Part shown: piece after piece, positions 42,601-50,670 of the stretch
Layout of the letters: each line of letters starts with the position of its first letter
Numbering within the stretch: the first letter of the stretch is position 1
Source of the DNA: an uncultured Muribaculaceae bacterium
GTDB taxonomy: Bacteria; Bacteroidota; Bacteroidia; Bacteroidales; Muribaculaceae
Length of the DNA stretch: 64,000 bases
Direction of reading: 5' to 3'
Assembly (NCBI GenBank): GCA_904502025.1
Contig: CAJGDJ010000007.1
Coordinates: forward strand, 3,966-67,965
The notes under the pieces: model-generated
Told to the model about the DNA's origin: nothing
Database searches by the model: none
Seen by the model: the letters and a program-made list of their open reading frames with translations, nothing else
Program-made: the position numbers and the translations under genes

Positions 42601-44309
42601 TCAATTTGCAATTCGGCATCAGCACACATACTTGACTTAAATGGATCAAAATATTGTCCAATTGCAACAAATCTACCCGACACATTCTCAACACCAATAC
42701 GCGGCAAAAAGGCATCAATAGGGAATTCCACCATTGACAAATCTACATCATAAGCTTCTTTTCGATTATTCCACTTAGCATTTAATGCCAAGTCTCCAGA
42801 TGAGGTATGAGCTTTGACTGCCCCCGTGATTATTCCTGGATTAAGATTCATTTTACCAGAAAGTGTCATAACCGGTAAAACAAACGAGTCATCAGCATCG
42901 TCGGCAATAATAGCATTAACAAAGTCGGCATCAATGATTTCGCCATTCAAATCAACAATGCCTCGCATTTTATTAAAATCGGTTATATTTTCAACATAGC
43001 CTTTGGCATCGACAGCCGCTCTACCGGCCAAATCAATCCGTAACTTATTTATCGTCATATCGTTGACGGTTCCTGCCAAATTCACATCAAATCCCACTTT
43101 GTCATGATTAGGCGTTCCTTTGAAAACAGGCTCATACAATGGGAACATTTTGGAAATATCACCAACCCCTATATTCCCTATACCAACCAATGCCAGCTTA
43201 ATATTTTCAATCTTTTCGGAAGTTCCCAACATGCCATCTATTTCCAACTGCGAATTATCAGTGGCAATATCAAATTGTCGCATGCATATCAACCCATCAT
43301 CTATTGCAAAAGTTCCTTTCCCTTGTAATACGACACCACAACGCTCTGTTGCTTTAATCTTTTTAATTGGGATTGTAATATCACTGGCTTGGTTATAAAA
43401 TGACGAGATTTTAAGTTCGACATTATCAACTTGAATATAGTTAAAATCAAATCCGGGCATAGGTTTAACCCCTGCCAATGTATATAATGCTTTCGACTTT
43501 GACAAATCAATTGAATCGACCTCAATAGTCCATGGTTTTGACGGCTCAGTTGTTTCTTCAATCGGCTTTATCGTATCATTCGACGCAATATATTTTGCAT
43601 CAAGTCCTTTAGCCGATAGCAATTCAACTCCAATATATTGACTTCCAAGGTCAATATTCACATTTGAGACATTGGCATCAACAAAATGTGTGTTTATGGT
43701 ATCTATTGTTGACTCTATCGACATAAAATATCCAAAATCTTTTAGATTAAGATTTTGTGCTTTTATTTTCCAAGGGGTTGACTCTGTAGTATCAATTGGC
43801 GATGGCGTTGTATCATTTTTTATTATCAAATTAACTCTCCCACCCTCTACATTAGCATGATTCAGTCCTATTTCATTTGATTTAAGTGCAACATCTGCTC
43901 CCAATATATTAAGATTTTCGGCTTTAATTTTCACCATCATAGCCGAATCAGCGTTACCCAATCTAAAACGTGCTTCATTCAATTGTGCTTTATCTACAGC
44001 TATAACACCTCGAAACAATGGAAGCAAATTAATACCTGCTCTCAACGACTCAGTGGCAATTAATGTATCGCATTGACGATCTACTATCGACAGCGCCTCA
44101 ACATTCAAATTCAATGGGAAGTCAATCTCAAACTTATCAAGTGTGACTTTCACATTTTGCTTAGCATTCACTTTTTCCACAAATGCCACTCTCACCTCGT
44201 CTTGAAACCATTCAGTGTAAAGCACTTGCAACATACCTAAGAATAGCAGTAGCAAGCCCATCACCACAAAAAACAATATTTTGAATATTTTTGATAATAC
44301 TTGTTTCAA
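39615..44309 (-). CDS. tamB: TamB-like translocation and assembly module protein (AsmA/DUF490)
   Basis: Very long envelope-spanning protein (about 1560 residues) with an N-terminal membrane anchor (LFFVVMGLLLLFLGMLQVLY) and a repetitive beta-helical groove thought to carry lipids or unfolded barrels. The C-terminal DUF490 domain (about 1200-1570) includes FDVKLSVTNTLNNMNVAFDL and LLYNVYTGVGT and ends near LRSFRDLFRKQTL. The frame is open from 44330, but a consensus promoter box at 44332-44339 puts transcription start inside that stretch. TTG 44309 is therefore preferred here; an ATG at codon 24 of the open frame would damage the anchor. First gene of the tamB-tamL pair. Confidence 0.88.
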   Translation of the reverse strand: MKQVLSKIFKILFFVVMGLLLLFLGMLQVLYTEWFQDEVRVAFVEKVNAKQNVKVTLDKFEIDFPLNLNVEALSIVDRQCDTLIATESLRAGINLLPLFRGVIAVDKAQLNEARFRLGNADSAMMVKIKAENLNILGADVALKSNEIGLNHANVEGGRVNLIIKNDTTPSPIDTTESTPWKIKAQNLNLKDFGYFMSIESTIDTINTHFVDANVSNVNIDLGSQYIGVELLSAKGLDAKYIASNDTIKPIEETTEPSKPWTIEVDSIDLSKSKALYTLAGVKPMPGFDFNYIQVDNVELKISSFYNQASDITIPIKKIKATERCGVVLQGKGTFAIDDGLICMRQFDIATDNSQLEIDGMLGTSEKIENIKLALVGIGNIGVGDISKMFPLYEPVFKGTPNHDKVGFDVNLAGTVNDMTINKLRIDLAGRAAVDAKGYVENITDFNKMRGIVDLNGEIIDADFVNAIIADDADDSFVLPVMTLSGKMNLNPGIITGAVKAHTSSGDLALNAKWNNRKEAYDVDLSMVEFPIDAFLPRIGVENVSGRFVAIGQYFDPFKSSMCADAELQIDKIIYHGVVYDDIEAKIVLNEQIAQLVAQSHNSGADFNLSANCRFDESAFEWDMNAEINAFDLQAFDLMEQQAKAMAVFNSKGVLDVKSRKIRGMLQIDEVDWHSDSLNLSVKDINTKLMATDSTINMALRNKDMFAFLSTNEQFDSIATKINSVMEVVTMQIDTRKVDVEEIQRAMPRFSLDVRAGSNNLLSEYLASTDQSFKRLTLKASNDSIINVKANVLQYKLGTTAIDTINFNANQYDKILMYHASIGNQSGTLDEFARVSLDGYLADDLVSAHLQQHNIAGEEGYNIGALAQVGDSLVRFELFPETPMLAYKSWDINDDNYIEYNMATYHVDANVEMKNATSSVNIYTEHNREQDSIGHQEDVILKIKNLKLAELIAFNPYAPPIKGDMSADMRVNWGDGRLNGKGLLSLDDFIVGKERVGTFVADLGVVTDKAGQIKANASLKVDGEETMTLAGYLNDSISESPVMLDFSVIHFPLKVLNPMMPQNIASLSGMLNGEMKISGSGEAPIFNGNLDFDSTAVMVMMTGTPLNFSNVKIPIVDNVVSFNDFTISGVNKNPLIVNGTVDVTNLSSPKIDLKLKARDMQIVGSNKSRRTDVYGKGFVNLDANVKGNLSYLDIDASVNLLAGSNVTYILPDATSTITSYNTDDMVKFVRFSDTVVVNEQQQKIDAMALNLDVALIVSEGSTINVDLSADGKNKVQLQGNGTLNYSLNELEDSRLTGRYTINKGFVRYTPPLMSEKLFNFNDGSYVAFNGDMLNPILSLSAVDNIKANVTQEGQDSRLVDFDVKLSVTNTLNNMNVAFDLSTPDDITIANELSSMSAEQRANQAMNMLLYNVYTGVGTKGNTNLSGNPLYSFVESKLNTWAANNIGFVDISFGIDQYDKTKDGAKSKTTSYSYKVSKTLFNDRFKIVVGGNYSTDADADENYSQNLINDISFEYMLNRSGSMYVKLFRQVGFESILEGEVTQTGVGFVYKRKLRSFRDLFRKQTL

Positions 44310-44331
44310 AATCGAGTCAGATATAATCAAA

Positions 44332-44363
44332 CAAAATTAGCCTAAAATCATCGGTTTTGCAAA
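44332..44363 (-). promoter_or_regulatory. Promoter of tamB-tamL
   Basis: Minus-strand TTTG (44363-44360), exactly 20 bases, TAATTTTG (44339-44332). It implies an unusually short 5' leader for tamB. Confidence 0.65.
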
Positions 44364-44402
44364 TAAAAAGTGTGTCATAGACCATTATACCTATAACACA
44401 CT
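44364..44402 (-). terminator. Terminator of the DJ-1 family gene
   Basis: AGTGTGTCATAG (44369-44380) pairs with CTATAACACACT (44391-44402) with one mismatch. On the minus strand the hairpin is followed by TTTTTATTTG. It abuts the tamB promoter. Confidence 0.65.
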
Positions 44403-44428
44403 AATATATCCTATCAATTGAGTTTCGT

Positions 44429-45004
44429 TTAGAAGTAAAAATTCATTGTTCGAGGATAGTGCAACATTCCACTACCAACCTCTTGTGCCACTCCTTCTCC
44501 CATAGAATTTGCGACTATAGCCAACGCAAATCTCAATGCTGATGCAGGACCATTTGCTGTAACTATATTATCAAGAGCTACAACAGGTGTGTCGCGTATC
44601 ACAGCTTTCACACACTCACTCTCAAAACCCGGATAACATGTAGCCTCTTTGCCATCAAGAATCCCAAGAGGATAAAGCACCACAGCTGGAGCTGCACAAA
44701 TTGCCGCAATTTTTCCTCCTGCTTGAGCATGAGCTTTCAATGCTCGATTAAGTGTTTCACAATTTGACAAATTTGTAGAGCCAGGCATACCTCCTGGGGC
44801 TATAAGCCATTCTGCATTAACAAAATCGACCTGAGAAATCAGCAAATCAGCCATTACCGGAATTCCATGAGCTCCAAGCACTTTATGTTCTTCGGTTATT
44901 GATACAGTTTTCAAATCCATACCAGCACGACGCATAACATCAACCACTGTCAAGGCTTCTATTTCCTCAAAACCTTCGGCTAAAAATAAAAATGAACGTT
45001 TCAT
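44429..45004 (-). CDS. DJ-1/PfpI family protein (YajL-like)
   Basis: 191-residue cytoplasmic protein of the DJ-1 superfamily, linked to oxidative stress and repair of glyoxal damage. The catalytic-type cysteine is Cys103 in GKIAAICAAPAVVL, with the partner glutamate in LAEGFEEIEALTVVD. LIAPGGMPGSTNL and ATCYPGFE complete the family signature. Full length, no signal peptide. It is divergent from the two-component system and has its own promoter and terminator. Glyoxalase, deglycase or chaperone activity cannot be chosen from sequence. Confidence 0.92.
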   Translation of the reverse strand: MKRSFLFLAEGFEEIEALTVVDVMRRAGMDLKTVSITEEHKVLGAHGIPVMADLLISQVDFVNAEWLIAPGGMPGSTNLSNCETLNRALKAHAQAGGKIAAICAAPAVVLYPLGILDGKEATCYPGFESECVKAVIRDTPVVALDNIVTANGPASALRFALAIVANSMGEGVAQEVGSGMLHYPRTMNFYF

Positions 45005-45056
45005 AAAAAATTTGTAAAGTTTGTAGGTTAATAATCTATCTCTTTTTTCGACATCG

Positions 45057-45088
45057 TAAAGTTATATAAAAAACAACACTTATCAAAT
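45057..45088 (-). promoter_or_regulatory. Promoter of the DJ-1 family gene
   Basis: Minus-strand TTTG (45088-45085), 20 bases, TAACTTTA (45064-45057), one mismatch from the -7 consensus. Confidence 0.5.
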
Positions 45089-45243
45089 CTTTTTGTTCAA
45101 TCACTGTTTATTATTTTTTTGAAAAAATATTCTAAAAACATTTATCTAACACAAAAGCAGAATGCTAAAAGGTAAAATCTTTTGCACTTGTCTGCATTAT
45201 AAAACTTTTCCTATGTTAGATATTAAAATGCTCAAAAATCTTT

Positions 45244-45302
45244 CACGAACTAATAGATTAACCATTTTTAACCTTAGATTTCGTGATTAGTTTGTACCTT
45301 TA
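45244..45302 (+). promoter_or_regulatory. Possible operator and promoter of the two-component genes
   Basis: CACGAACTAAT (45244-45254) is repeated inverted as ATTAGTTTGT (45286-45295), with CACGAA also inverted as TTCGTG (45280-45285). A -7-like TACCTTTA (45295-45302) overlaps the second arm. An autoregulatory site for the response regulator is plausible but unproven. Nothing else is seen in the 45089-45243 gap. Confidence 0.35.
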
Positions 45303-45328
45303 ACAAATAAACAAAAACTACATATATC

Positions 45329-46039
45329 ATGAGAATAAAAATCCTTGTTGTTGACGACGAAGAATCAATTTGCGAAATATTAAAATATAATTTAGAAAAA
45401 GAGGGTTACGAAGTAGATTGTGCATATAGTGGCGAAGAAGCACTATCACATGACCTTGCGAGCTATTCAATTTTCATATTAGACATTATGATGGATAGAT
45501 TGAGTGGCTTTGATTTTGCAAAACGATTGAAAAACAACATCGCGACTGAAAACACTCCTATCATTTTCTGCTCGGCTCTTGATGGAGAAGATGACACCGT
45601 TATGGGATTAAACATTGGTGGAGATGATTATATAACTAAGCCGTTTGTTATCAGTGAAGTACTTGCTCGTGTGAGAGCCGTCTTGCGACGTTCACACATT
45701 ACACATCAACATGCTTACAATATCTCAAAAAGCATCTATGAGCCGGATATTACGTTCAAAACTCTTCGTATTGACCGTAATGAAAAGTTAGCTTTCGTAA
45801 ACGGAGAAGAGATACAATTAACCAAAACTGAATTCGATATTTTATTATTTTTCCTCACTCATCGCAATCGCATATACTCTCGCGAAGAAATAATTCGTCA
45901 AGTGTGGGGTTGTGATGTCGTAGTAACAAATCGCACTATTGACACTAACATCACCCGACTTCGTAAGAAGCTCGGAGAATATGGCAATAATATTATCACT
46001 CGCTTAGGTTTTGGATATGGGTTTAAGGAAACCAATTAG
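45329..46039 (+). CDS. OmpR/PhoB-family response regulator
   Basis: 236 residues. The receiver domain (1-120) has the acidic pocket VVDDEES, the phosphorylated Asp52 in FILDIMMD and Lys104 in YITKPF. The winged-helix DNA-binding domain (about 140-234) has LTKTEFDILLFFLTHRNRI, SREEIIRQVWG and RTIDTNITRLRKKLG. It forms a pair with the kinase whose gene overlaps its 3' end. It does not read closely like RprY or other named Bacteroides regulators I recall, so no symbol is given. Target genes unknown. Confidence 0.93.
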   Translation: MRIKILVVDDEESICEILKYNLEKEGYEVDCAYSGEEALSHDLASYSIFILDIMMDRLSGFDFAKRLKNNIATENTPIIFCSALDGEDDTVMGLNIGGDDYITKPFVISEVLARVRAVLRRSHITHQHAYNISKSIYEPDITFKTLRIDRNEKLAFVNGEEIQLTKTEFDILLFFLTHRNRIYSREEIIRQVWGCDVVVTNRTIDTNITRLRKKLGEYGNNIITRLGFGYGFKETN

Positions 46040-47417
46040 CTACAGATGGAGATTATTTATTCCTCTTGTCGCATTGTTGTGGTTTACAATTGCGACAATG
46101 GTGTTTTTTCAGTATAAACGCGAACAGTCTTATAGAAGCGACATCGTTAAGAACCGCCTCGAATTTGTGACTCAGCGTGTGATATACGCATACGAGCACA
46201 ACGCCAATTTAGCTCCATTTACTAAATTCATCACCGACTATTTCAAACAATCGGTATATAACGATGCTCGGATTTCGGTATATAACACTAATTCAAACGA
46301 ATTGGTTTATTCATTTGGAGATCCAATCAAACTATACAAGACAGATGCCGACAAACGACCAAACTTTTTTTACTCAGAAAAAGCTACAAAAGACCGGAAT
46401 TTTATCGTTTACACAGCTATGCCTCACACTGTAAGTTTGGCTGAAGCACTTGCTCCGGATAGTACCATGTGGATTACCATTATAATCCTTGCACTTGTTG
46501 TAACTATTATCGCATTCTTTTCCACTCACTACATCAGCAAAACAGTAAAGCTTCTGCACAATTTTGCCAAACAGGCTGCTACCGAAAAACACCTTGACTC
46601 GACTTTTGAATTCCCCAAAGATGAGTTAGGTGATGTTTCACAACAAATCGTAAATCTATTTAATAGTAAAAACAAAGCGATAGAGGAGAGTGAAAAAGAG
46701 CACCAAGTTGCACTTGCCGCCATCGAAGAAAAAAGCCGGTTAAAACGGGAATTAACCAATAACATCAATCATGAAATAAAAACTCCGGTAGGGATAATCA
46801 AAGGCTATGTTGACACCATTGCCGACGACCCTGAAATGCCCCAAGGCACTCGAAACCATTTCATTTCAAAAACACAGGAGCAAATAACTCGCCTTTGCAA
46901 TTTGCTAAATGATATCTCTACCATCACTCGACTAAACGAATCCACTGCAACTATTCCTACCGAGAAACTCAATTTTCACGACTTAGTATATACAATAGTC
47001 AACGATGTGATTGAATCGGGGTCAAACAATGAAATGGAATTGACTTTCGACATTCCACTCAATTGCTATATCAATGGCAATTCATCATTATTAAATAGCA
47101 CTATTCTTAACCTCATTAAGAATTCTGTGGCATATTCACGTGGCACATTGATGCGACTTGAAATGATTGGAGAATCGCTTAAATTCTATACATTTCGATA
47201 TTACGACAACGGAACAGGAGTTGATGAAGAACATATCCCCAACCTTTTTGAGCGATTTTATCGCATCGACGCCGGACGTTCACGCAAAGCTGGAGGTACC
47301 GGGTTAGGGCTTCCCATCGTAAAAAACACCATCAACACCCACGGAGGAAAAATCACAGTCCGCAACCGCATTGAAGGCGGATTAGAATTTACATTTACAC
47401 TACCAAGAGCAAAGTAA
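46017..47417 (+). CDS. Membrane sensor histidine kinase
   Basis: 466 residues from ATG 46017, overlapping the regulator gene by 23 bases. A first membrane helix (FIPLVALLWFTIATMVFF) and a second at about 150-170 (ITIIILALVVTIIAFF) enclose a periplasmic sensor of about 110 residues. HAMP-like and coiled-coil regions follow. The H-box is NNINHEIKTPVGIIKGY and the N-box is LNLIKNSVAYS. G-boxes are YYDNGTGVDEEH and AGGTGLGLPIVKNT. The catalytic residues are intact. The signal sensed is unknown. Confidence 0.92.
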   Translation: MGLRKPISYRWRLFIPLVALLWFTIATMVFFQYKREQSYRSDIVKNRLEFVTQRVIYAYEHNANLAPFTKFITDYFKQSVYNDARISVYNTNSNELVYSFGDPIKLYKTDADKRPNFFYSEKATKDRNFIVYTAMPHTVSLAEALAPDSTMWITIIILALVVTIIAFFSTHYISKTVKLLHNFAKQAATEKHLDSTFEFPKDELGDVSQQIVNLFNSKNKAIEESEKEHQVALAAIEEKSRLKRELTNNINHEIKTPVGIIKGYVDTIADDPEMPQGTRNHFISKTQEQITRLCNLLNDISTITRLNESTATIPTEKLNFHDLVYTIVNDVIESGSNNEMELTFDIPLNCYINGNSSLLNSTILNLIKNSVAYSRGTLMRLEMIGESLKFYTFRYYDNGTGVDEEHIPNLFERFYRIDAGRSRKAGGTGLGLPIVKNTINTHGGKITVRNRIEGGLEFTFTLPRAK

Positions 47418-47472
47418 AAATCATGGTAATGATACCAAAATCATAACGAGAATAATCCCATCCTAAATTTAT

Positions 47473-48558
47473 TTATATTGATTTATATACATTTATCGTT
47501 TGCTCAGCGATTTTATCCCAATTATACTCTGATAAGTCATATTGTCGTTGTAATTGCAAATGTGCAATCTTATCAGCTAAGCGTGCTGAAAGTTCTTCTA
47601 CATTCCCAACTCTGAAATAATCCCCCTTTGATAAACATTGCAATATATTTGCCGGGATATCACTCACAAGTACATCTATGTTATAGCTCATAGCCTCAAG
47701 TAAAGCTATGGGCAAACCTTCATGATAAGATGGCATGGCAAACAATGCGGCATTCGACATCACCTGATTGAGATTTTCTCCCTTTATAAATCCCGTAAGA
47801 ATTACTCCTGCTTCTTTTGCTTGTTGTTTTAATTTGCGAGAATAATCATCTTCATGATCGGCATCCCCGGCTATAACCAACTGATAGCCACAATCACCAA
47901 GCACCTTATAAGCCTCTATCAAGTCATGAAAACCTTTCTCTTTCACAAAACGTCCCAACGCAAGAATATATTTTCCTGGAATGATACCCTTTGATTGAAG
48001 ATAATCTACATTTACCGATTTATTTGGCTTATTTACGCCATTAAATACCAAATCAGTATCACATCTATTATACTTTGATTTTAGAATGTTTGCAATAACA
48101 GTTGATATAACAATAATCCTACTGCTAAATTTAGACCCACAATATTCACCTGTTTTAAGAACAAATTTTGCAAGACGTCCCCATTTTTGACGGTCATAAT
48201 CAGGACCATGATTGGTCATTACAACCTTCAATCCCAAAAGACGAGCAAAAGGCACCATGATAGCCGGGCCAATAGCATGGACATGCAATACATCGGGATT
48301 TAATCGACGTGCTTTTATTATAGCAAGAAATGTGTGAATAATAGCCTCTACACTTTTCTTGCGTGGGGCATAAACATCAATTAGCTTTACCCCTTTATAT
48401 TCAGAGATTTTGTTATCAGCACTCACATAAGGAGTACGGCGTAGAATAGTAACATCATGTCCCATTGCCACAATCCGAGGATACAACTCTTCACAATGAG
48501 TCTCAACCCCACCTAAAATATTAGGGATTCCTCGCGTCCCGATAACAACTATTTTCAT
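47473..48558 (-). CDS. Glycosyltransferase family 4 (last gene of the polysaccharide locus)
   Basis: 361 residues of GT-B fold. The N terminus VVIGTRGIPNILGGVETHCE resembles the RfaB/WcaL-like retaining transferases. The C-terminal nucleotide-sugar site is YHEGLPIALLEAMSYN (about 267-282), the E-x7-E motif. LALGRFVKEKGFHDLIEAY marks the start of the second Rossmann domain. It is 10 bases after the acyltransferase gene and closes the locus. The donor sugar and acceptor are unknown. Confidence 0.9.
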   Translation of the reverse strand: MKIVVIGTRGIPNILGGVETHCEELYPRIVAMGHDVTILRRTPYVSADNKISEYKGVKLIDVYAPRKKSVEAIIHTFLAIIKARRLNPDVLHVHAIGPAIMVPFARLLGLKVVMTNHGPDYDRQKWGRLAKFVLKTGEYCGSKFSSRIIVISTVIANILKSKYNRCDTDLVFNGVNKPNKSVNVDYLQSKGIIPGKYILALGRFVKEKGFHDLIEAYKVLGDCGYQLVIAGDADHEDDYSRKLKQQAKEAGVILTGFIKGENLNQVMSNAALFAMPSYHEGLPIALLEAMSYNIDVLVSDIPANILQCLSKGDYFRVGNVEELSARLADKIAHLQLQRQYDLSEYNWDKIAEQTINVYKSI

Positions 48559-48568
48559 AACTTACACC

Positions 48569-49534
48569 TCACTTAATACCAAACAAAAATCTTGTAAAAT
48601 AATACTTTCTTATTACATATTTATACAATGCAATTGGAAATATAATTCCTGAAATTATTATAATTGAAGCCCCTAAAATAAACATAGACACATCACCCCC
48701 AGCCATAAACAACGGGAATTTATGTAATACACCTTTTGCAAATCCTTCAAATGTAGTATGGAATAAATAAATTATATACGAAGCAATTGATATTGTCATA
48801 ATAACCTTATTTATCCAATTATCCCTTTGTGATATTTTTGTTGAAATAACTAACGTCATCCACACTCCGAGATATGGCAATAATTCATTAATGAGAACAT
48901 TTTCTCTCATTGTAAAACCTGTGAAAAATAATAATATTGGCACAATTTTAGGTATTCTATTCAACGGCAACACAAAATTTCGGTAATCAAAAATCAACAT
49001 CCCCATAACAAAATAACGTGCCATATGTATAGTCTGGTTGACACAAAATATTTCGGTCCATTGTATTGGAATATAACTCAATAGAAATACAACAGCATAT
49101 AACCAATTTCGCCTTGTTTGATTTATTGAAAAGAATGGGAAAACAATAAATATCAACCATAACGACCATATAAACCACAAAAAATAGCCAGCCTCTGGAT
49201 AATAGAATATCCTAAAAAACGATTCACATGAGACTGGATTTTCCACATACATAAATCTCTCCGTTAACAATTTTATCAAAATTATTATAACAGAAGTTAC
49301 AATATATGGAATTATTAATCTCCTAATTTTTTTCAATATAAATTTCGGATATTCTCTTAAATTCTCAAATTTATATACATATCCACTACAAAATAGAAAT
49401 AATGGCATATGGAAAGAATATATTATCTCATGAAGACCCTTATACCAACATGGACTATTATCGGGATAATAATGACCAATAACAACTAATACAATTGCAA
49501 TGCCTTTGGCAATATCTATAATTTGAGAACGCAT
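48569..49534 (-). CDS. Membrane acyltransferase (acyltransferase-3) of the polysaccharide locus
   Basis: 321 residues with about ten membrane helices. The N-terminal IIDIAKGIAIVLVVIGHYYP has the conserved histidine, then IYSFHMPLFLFCSGYVYKFE with the conserved F-H-M-P-L-F. This is the O-antigen/exopolysaccharide O-acetylase pattern. Its place between a radical SAM gene and a glycosyltransferase gene makes decoration of the repeat unit with acetyl or a similar group likely. The group and target position are unknown. Confidence 0.85.
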   Translation of the reverse strand: MRSQIIDIAKGIAIVLVVIGHYYPDNSPCWYKGLHEIIYSFHMPLFLFCSGYVYKFENLREYPKFILKKIRRLIIPYIVTSVIIILIKLLTERFMYVENPVSCESFFRIFYYPEAGYFLWFIWSLWLIFIVFPFFSINQTRRNWLYAVVFLLSYIPIQWTEIFCVNQTIHMARYFVMGMLIFDYRNFVLPLNRIPKIVPILLFFTGFTMRENVLINELLPYLGVWMTLVISTKISQRDNWINKVIMTISIASYIIYLFHTTFEGFAKGVLHKFPLFMAGGDVSMFILGASIIIISGIIFPIALYKYVIRKYYFTRFLFGIK

Positions 49535-49539
49535 TTTTA

Positions 49540-50604
49540 TTAGAATTTTTCCCTCAAATCTCCTTGTGCAGGATCTTGTCCCACATCATACCATGTTTTA
49601 TCCAAACATGCAGGTTTTCCTTGCAATGAACGCAATTTATTTTTTAACGCCCACTTCATTGGGTGTTTTATATACTTATGCATTACTGGAGATGCAGTAC
49701 CCACCATCCAACAGTTTTTAGGACAACGACGAACCTTTTCTCTAACCTTTTGAGCTTGTTCGCTATTCCATATTGTCATAAAATCGGCATTATGGATATT
49801 TCCCATTGAATCTTTCCAATATTTATCCTCTAAACCATTACAAGGGAAAACCTCTCCCCATGGATCAATGAAGAAATTAGCTGAACCAGCTTCACATGGG
49901 AGCATACGACGTCCTCCCTCGATATAGTTAATCAAACCCATGTTAAAGAATGCACGGAACCATGATTTTGGGTGATTTTCTTTTAATTGCCATTCGATAA
50001 GTTGCTCAAAATCTTTGCACACCTCGTTTTTATTGGTAATCACATTATCATCTTTGTGGAAATAATATGAGTTATGGAATGCTGCAGTTGCAAATTCCAA
50101 TCCAAGTGATAATGACAATTGATATAACGACAACATATCTTTGGAGTTATTATTAGATACTGTACAACCAAAGCCAATATCTTTTAACCCCATATGTTTC
50201 AATGTCAACAATGTGCGAAGTCCCTTATCAAATCCTCCTTGATGACCTCTTAATTCATCATTTTTACAGCTCAATCCCTCTATTGATATGCGAATACCTA
50301 TATTAGGGAATTTTTTAGCCAAAGCCACCACACGATCTTCAAACCAACCCGATGTAGAAATTACAATACGATCAGTGTGTTTATAACACTCTTCTACTAT
50401 TTCAGCAAGATCCTCTCTAATAAAAGGCTCTCCACCAGTCAAATTAATAAACTTCAATTGAGGCAAAGACTTTAAATCTTCTGCTTTAATCTCTTCTTTT
50501 TTATCAGTTGGATAATGCCATATATTACACATCTTGCAACGCATAGGGCATCTATACGTCAAGATTATAGAGGCATCTGTTGGTTTTATTACGCAATTAC
50601 TCAT
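49540..50604 (-). CDS. Radical SAM/SPASM protein in the polysaccharide locus
   Basis: 354 residues. The radical SAM cluster motif is CPMRCKMC (Cys19, 23, 26), followed by FINLTGGEPFIREDL (SAM-binding GGEP). The C-terminal SPASM-type part has MLPCEAGSANFFIDPWGEVF, PCNGLEDKYW and RRCPKNCWM, enough cysteines for auxiliary clusters. SPASM enzymes modify peptides or sugars by radical chemistry, for example epimerisation or dehydrogenation. No precursor-peptide gene is nearby, so a sugar or lipid-linked oligosaccharide is the likelier target. Substrate unknown. The gene is 66 bases downstream of a GT4 gene. Confidence 0.85.
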   Translation of the reverse strand: MSNCVIKPTDASIILTYRCPMRCKMCNIWHYPTDKKEEIKAEDLKSLPQLKFINLTGGEPFIREDLAEIVEECYKHTDRIVISTSGWFEDRVVALAKKFPNIGIRISIEGLSCKNDELRGHQGGFDKGLRTLLTLKHMGLKDIGFGCTVSNNNSKDMLSLYQLSLSLGLEFATAAFHNSYYFHKDDNVITNKNEVCKDFEQLIEWQLKENHPKSWFRAFFNMGLINYIEGGRRMLPCEAGSANFFIDPWGEVFPCNGLEDKYWKDSMGNIHNADFMTIWNSEQAQKVREKVRRCPKNCWMVGTASPVMHKYIKHPMKWALKNKLRSLQGKPACLDKTWYDVGQDPAQGDLREKF

Positions 50605-50670
50605 AATTATTATATAATCCTAATAATATATAACGGCATTTTACACCCTTATATTATATTGACAATCGTC

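Noticed and set aside
45329..47417. RprY/RprX two-component system of Bacteroides
   Set aside because: Domain order fits many OmpR-type pairs, and the receiver start does not read like RprY; the name cannot be supported.
49540..50604. RiPP biosynthesis locus around the radical SAM protein
   Set aside because: No short precursor-like frame, no peptidase or ABC exporter gene beside it; every neighbour is a polysaccharide gene.
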